From positions 44,376-108,375 of the forward strand of contig JANNBJ010000170.1 in assembly GCA_031385325.1 (NCBI GenBank): 64,000 bases of DNA. Reading direction: 5' to 3'. The notes under the pieces are model-generated. The model searched no databases, was not told the DNA's origin, and was given only the letters and a program-made list of their open reading frames with translations. A program made the position numbers and the translations under genes. Source of the DNA: SYFY01 sp031385325 (GTDB lineage Bacteria > Pseudomonadota > Gammaproteobacteria > Pseudomonadales > Azotimanducaceae). Of the stretch, positions 62,094 to 64,000 are shown piece after piece (position 1 is the first letter of the stretch; the number at the start of each line of letters is the position of its first letter).

Positions 62094-64000
62094 ATGAACG
62101 CCGAGACGACCATCTCTTCGCAATCGGCCAATGAAGAGCGCCGCACCCACCAACCCAACCAGGATCGCGCACTGACTGATCTTGCCGACCAGGAACAGGC
62201 CTCCCCAGGTGAGCCTGCAGTCTACCCCCTGTCCTTTGCGCAAGAACGGATGTGGCTGGTAGACCGTCTAAGGCCCGGCAGCCCGGTCTACAACGTGATT
62301 TGTGCATGGGACATCCGAGGCACTGTTGCCCATACGGCGCTCGAAGAGAGCCTCGATGACGTGCTCCAGCGGCATGGCGCCCTGCGAACACAATTCCAGG
62401 AGACCAGTGAAGGTCTCACACAACAGATCGTTGCTTGCGACTTGCCGCTGCGGGTTTTTGATCTGCGGAAAGTAGCTCAGCCCGAAAGGTCCATCCAGCG
62501 TGACGCCATCCTGCATGACGCCGCCAGCAGTTCATTCGATTTGCGCAATCCGCCATGGCTGCGCGCCGTACTGGTGCATCTGGCAGCTGACGAACACGTT
62601 CTGCTGGTTGTCATGCACCACATCGCCTCTGACGGGTGGTCGACCGGTATCCTGGCACGTGATCTGAGCCTCGCATATGCATCCCGCGCTCGAGGACTCG
62701 CACCGGTATGGCCAGCTCTGCCTCTGCATTACCCGGCGTTTTCGGTGTGGCAGCGCAAGCATCTGAGTGGTACTGGCTTCTCTGAGAAGATCAGCTACTG
62801 GCGGGATCGGTTGCAAGGCCTGGTGCCGCTCGACCTGCCGACTGATCGTAGACGACCAGCCGTACAGGGCGATCAGGGTGGGACGGTGTCGTTTGCCATC
62901 CCCCCAGAATTGGAAGCAGCGCTGAATGTCACGGCTCGCACGCATCGAGTGACCCTTTACATGCTGATGCTGGCCGCGCTGCAGGTGCTGCTGGCCCGCT
63001 ATAGCGGACAGAACGACATCGCCGTTGGTTCCCCGGTCTCTGGTCGAAAACGACGCGAACACGAAGACCTGATGGGGTTCTTCGTGAACACGGTTGTCAT
63101 GCGGGGTGATCTCTCCGGAAACCCACCCTTCAGGGAATTATTGTCCAGAACGCGAGGACTGGTCCTCGATGCACTCGACTACCAGGATGTCCCCTTCGAG
63201 AAACTGGTAGAAGAGTTGCGACCGGGCAGAGACCTGGCTCGGCATCCGCTGGTTCAAGTGGTGTTCGCCCTGCAGAACCTGCCGGCTGCAGATCTCGTAC
63301 TGGACAACTTGCACTGTGATCGACGTTCGATACGCAATGGCACGTCGAAGTTTGATCTCTTCCTGGCGATGCTGCCAAGTGCCGATGGTCTTAAAGGGGT
63401 GATCGAATACGACGTCAACCTGTTCGACGAGGTCACTGTTCGCCATATGGTGGAACATTGGGTAATGGTCCTGCGCTCGATAGTCGCTGATCAGGATCAG
63501 CCCATCGAACTCATCTCGATGTTGCCTGACAAGGAAAAGCGGGTGTTAACTGAACAATGGGCCGATACACGGACCAGTTATCCACGTGACGCAACAGTGC
63601 ACGGCTTGTTCGAGAGCATGGTGATGACGCGTCCCGACGCTGGCGCCCTCTTGTTTGAAGGTGGCAGGCTCACTTATGCAGAACTGGATGCGCAAGCCGC
63701 AGCGTTGTCTTCGAGACTACGGCAAGCGGGATGCATCACCGGCAAGGTCGTCGGTATCCTGCTGGATCGTAGTCCGGACCTGGTGGTTGCGATGCTCGCG
63801 GTGCTCAAGTCTGGCGCAATCTGCATGCCGCTCGATGCAGCACATCCGTTAACACGATTGCTCATGCAGATCGAGGACAGCGGCGCTCAGGTGATCATGA
63901 CGTCGGTTTCGCTCAAGCCGTTGCTTGAAGAAAACGCTCTGGAATTGGTCTGCGTTGATCTGGTTCGCAAAGACCAAGGCTTCAAAGGAGCTCATGAAAC
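62094..64000 (+). CDS. Nonribosomal peptide synthetase, condensation and start of adenylation domain (3' end outside window)
   Basis: ATG 62094 opens a frame that runs off the window after 635 codons. Residues about 45-470 form a condensation domain: 'YPLSFAQERMWLVDRLRPGSPVYN' (C1), 'HGALRTQF' (C2), 'MHHIASDGWSTGIL' with catalytic His near 175-176 (C3), 'YWRDRL' (C4), 'GSPVSGRKRREHEDLMGFFVNTVVMR' (C5) and 'HPLVQVVFALQN' (C7). From about 500 an adenylation domain starts with 'LTYAELDAQAAALSSRL' and 'VVGILLDRSPDLVVAMLAVLKSGA'. The motif fits an LCL-type condensation. Beginning with a C domain, it may act after another module or take an acyl starter. The product is not predictable from this part. 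Confidence 0.92.
   Translation, partial: MNAETTISSQSANEERRTHQPNQDRALTDLADQEQASPGEPAVYPLSFAQERMWLVDRLRPGSPVYNVICAWDIRGTVAHTALEESLDDVLQRHGALRTQFQETSEGLTQQIVACDLPLRVFDLRKVAQPERSIQRDAILHDAASSSFDLRNPPWLRAVLVHLAADEHVLLVVMHHIASDGWSTGILARDLSLAYASRARGLAPVWPALPLHYPAFSVWQRKHLSGTGFSEKISYWRDRLQGLVPLDLPTDRRRPAVQGDQGGTVSFAIPPELEAALNVTARTHRVTLYMLMLAALQVLLARYSGQNDIAVGSPVSGRKRREHEDLMGFFVNTVVMRGDLSGNPPFRELLSRTRGLVLDALDYQDVPFEKLVEELRPGRDLARHPLVQVVFALQNLPAADLVLDNLHCDRRSIRNGTSKFDLFLAMLPSADGLKGVIEYDVNLFDEVTVRHMVEHWVMVLRSIVADQDQPIELISMLPDKEKRVLTEQWADTRTSYPRDATVHGLFESMVMTRPDAGALLFEGGRLTYAELDAQAAALSSRLRQAGCITGKVVGILLDRSPDLVVAMLAVLKSGAICMPLDAAHPLTRLLMQIEDSGAQVIMTSVSLKPLLEENALELVCVDLVRKDQGFKGAHE

Noticed and set aside
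1..64000. CRISPR array, integrase or complete insertion sequence
   Set aside because: No regularly spaced direct repeats and no transposase or integrase motifs were seen on either strand.

Overview
The window is a GC-rich, densely coded bacterial chromosome segment. LptF/LptG/LptA-type outer-membrane lipid transport proteins, a TonB-dependent receptor with its ECF sigma/FecR pair, a Tat-exported superoxide dismutase and many lipid and CoA enzymes point to a Gram-negative proteobacterium. It is probably an environmental Gammaproteobacterium, but that placement is inference from gene style, not from a marker gene.

Layout. (1) 1-4279, minus strand: a catabolic operon (enoyl-CoA hydratase, SDR, class III CoA-transferase, LLM flavoprotein, carboxymuconolactone-decarboxylase-like protein), divergent from a TauE/SafE permease. 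(2) 5827-23898: a bacterial sphingolipid locus. An acyl-ACP ligase, ceramide reductase, acyl carrier protein and serine palmitoyltransferase run on the plus strand. On the minus strand a head-to-tail operon starts with a bacterial ceramide synthase and continues with a MobA-like nucleotidyltransferase, a ceramide-kinase-like lipid kinase, an Asp/Asn-hydroxylase-type oxygenase, a GMC oxidoreductase, a LicC-like nucleotidyltransferase and a HIT protein. Between the two arms lie LptF/LptG/LptA-like export proteins, a CDP-alcohol phosphatidyltransferase fused to a degenerate nucleotidyltransferase, a NTase-fold protein, a Wzx-like flippase and a metallophosphoesterase. Together they look like synthesis, headgroup decoration, flipping and outer-membrane export of a phosphosphingolipid. 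(3) 24040-30015: amidohydrolase, SGNH hydrolase, secreted double-VOC protein, HSL-type esterase and MFS transporter. (4) 30238-35653: ECF sigma, FecR, TonB receptor and a secreted Cys-rich protein, closed by a strong terminator.

(5) 35905-46379: SDRs, GNAT, lipoprotein, LysR, and a TetR-led operon (TetR, PF10118 hydrolase, cupin, zinc-type dehydrogenase) with a divergent acyl-CoA ligase, then a secreted protein and a sterol-desaturase-family hydroxylase whose start codons overlap. (6) 46434-49406: a 990-residue protein joining a peptidoglycan-binding domain, a GH19 muramidase/chitinase-like domain, a papain-like cysteine peptidase and an alpha/beta hydrolase, followed by a row of hairpins. 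(7) 49608-59729: tyrS, then a partly decayed region: EthD, SRPBCC, VOC, YCII, DsbA-like and deazaflavin-type genes mixed with a broken redoxin gene, an EthD remnant, a broken TPR gene, a large structured intergenic element and dispersed palindromes. (8) 59730-64000: Tat superoxide dismutase, an ATP-grasp-like Cj0069-family protein, and the start of a nonribosomal peptide synthetase that runs off the window.

The two strongest candidates for undescribed biology are the sphingolipid locus with its own Lpt-like export set and the four-domain, three-hydrolase protein. No tRNA, rRNA, CRISPR array or complete insertion sequence was seen.
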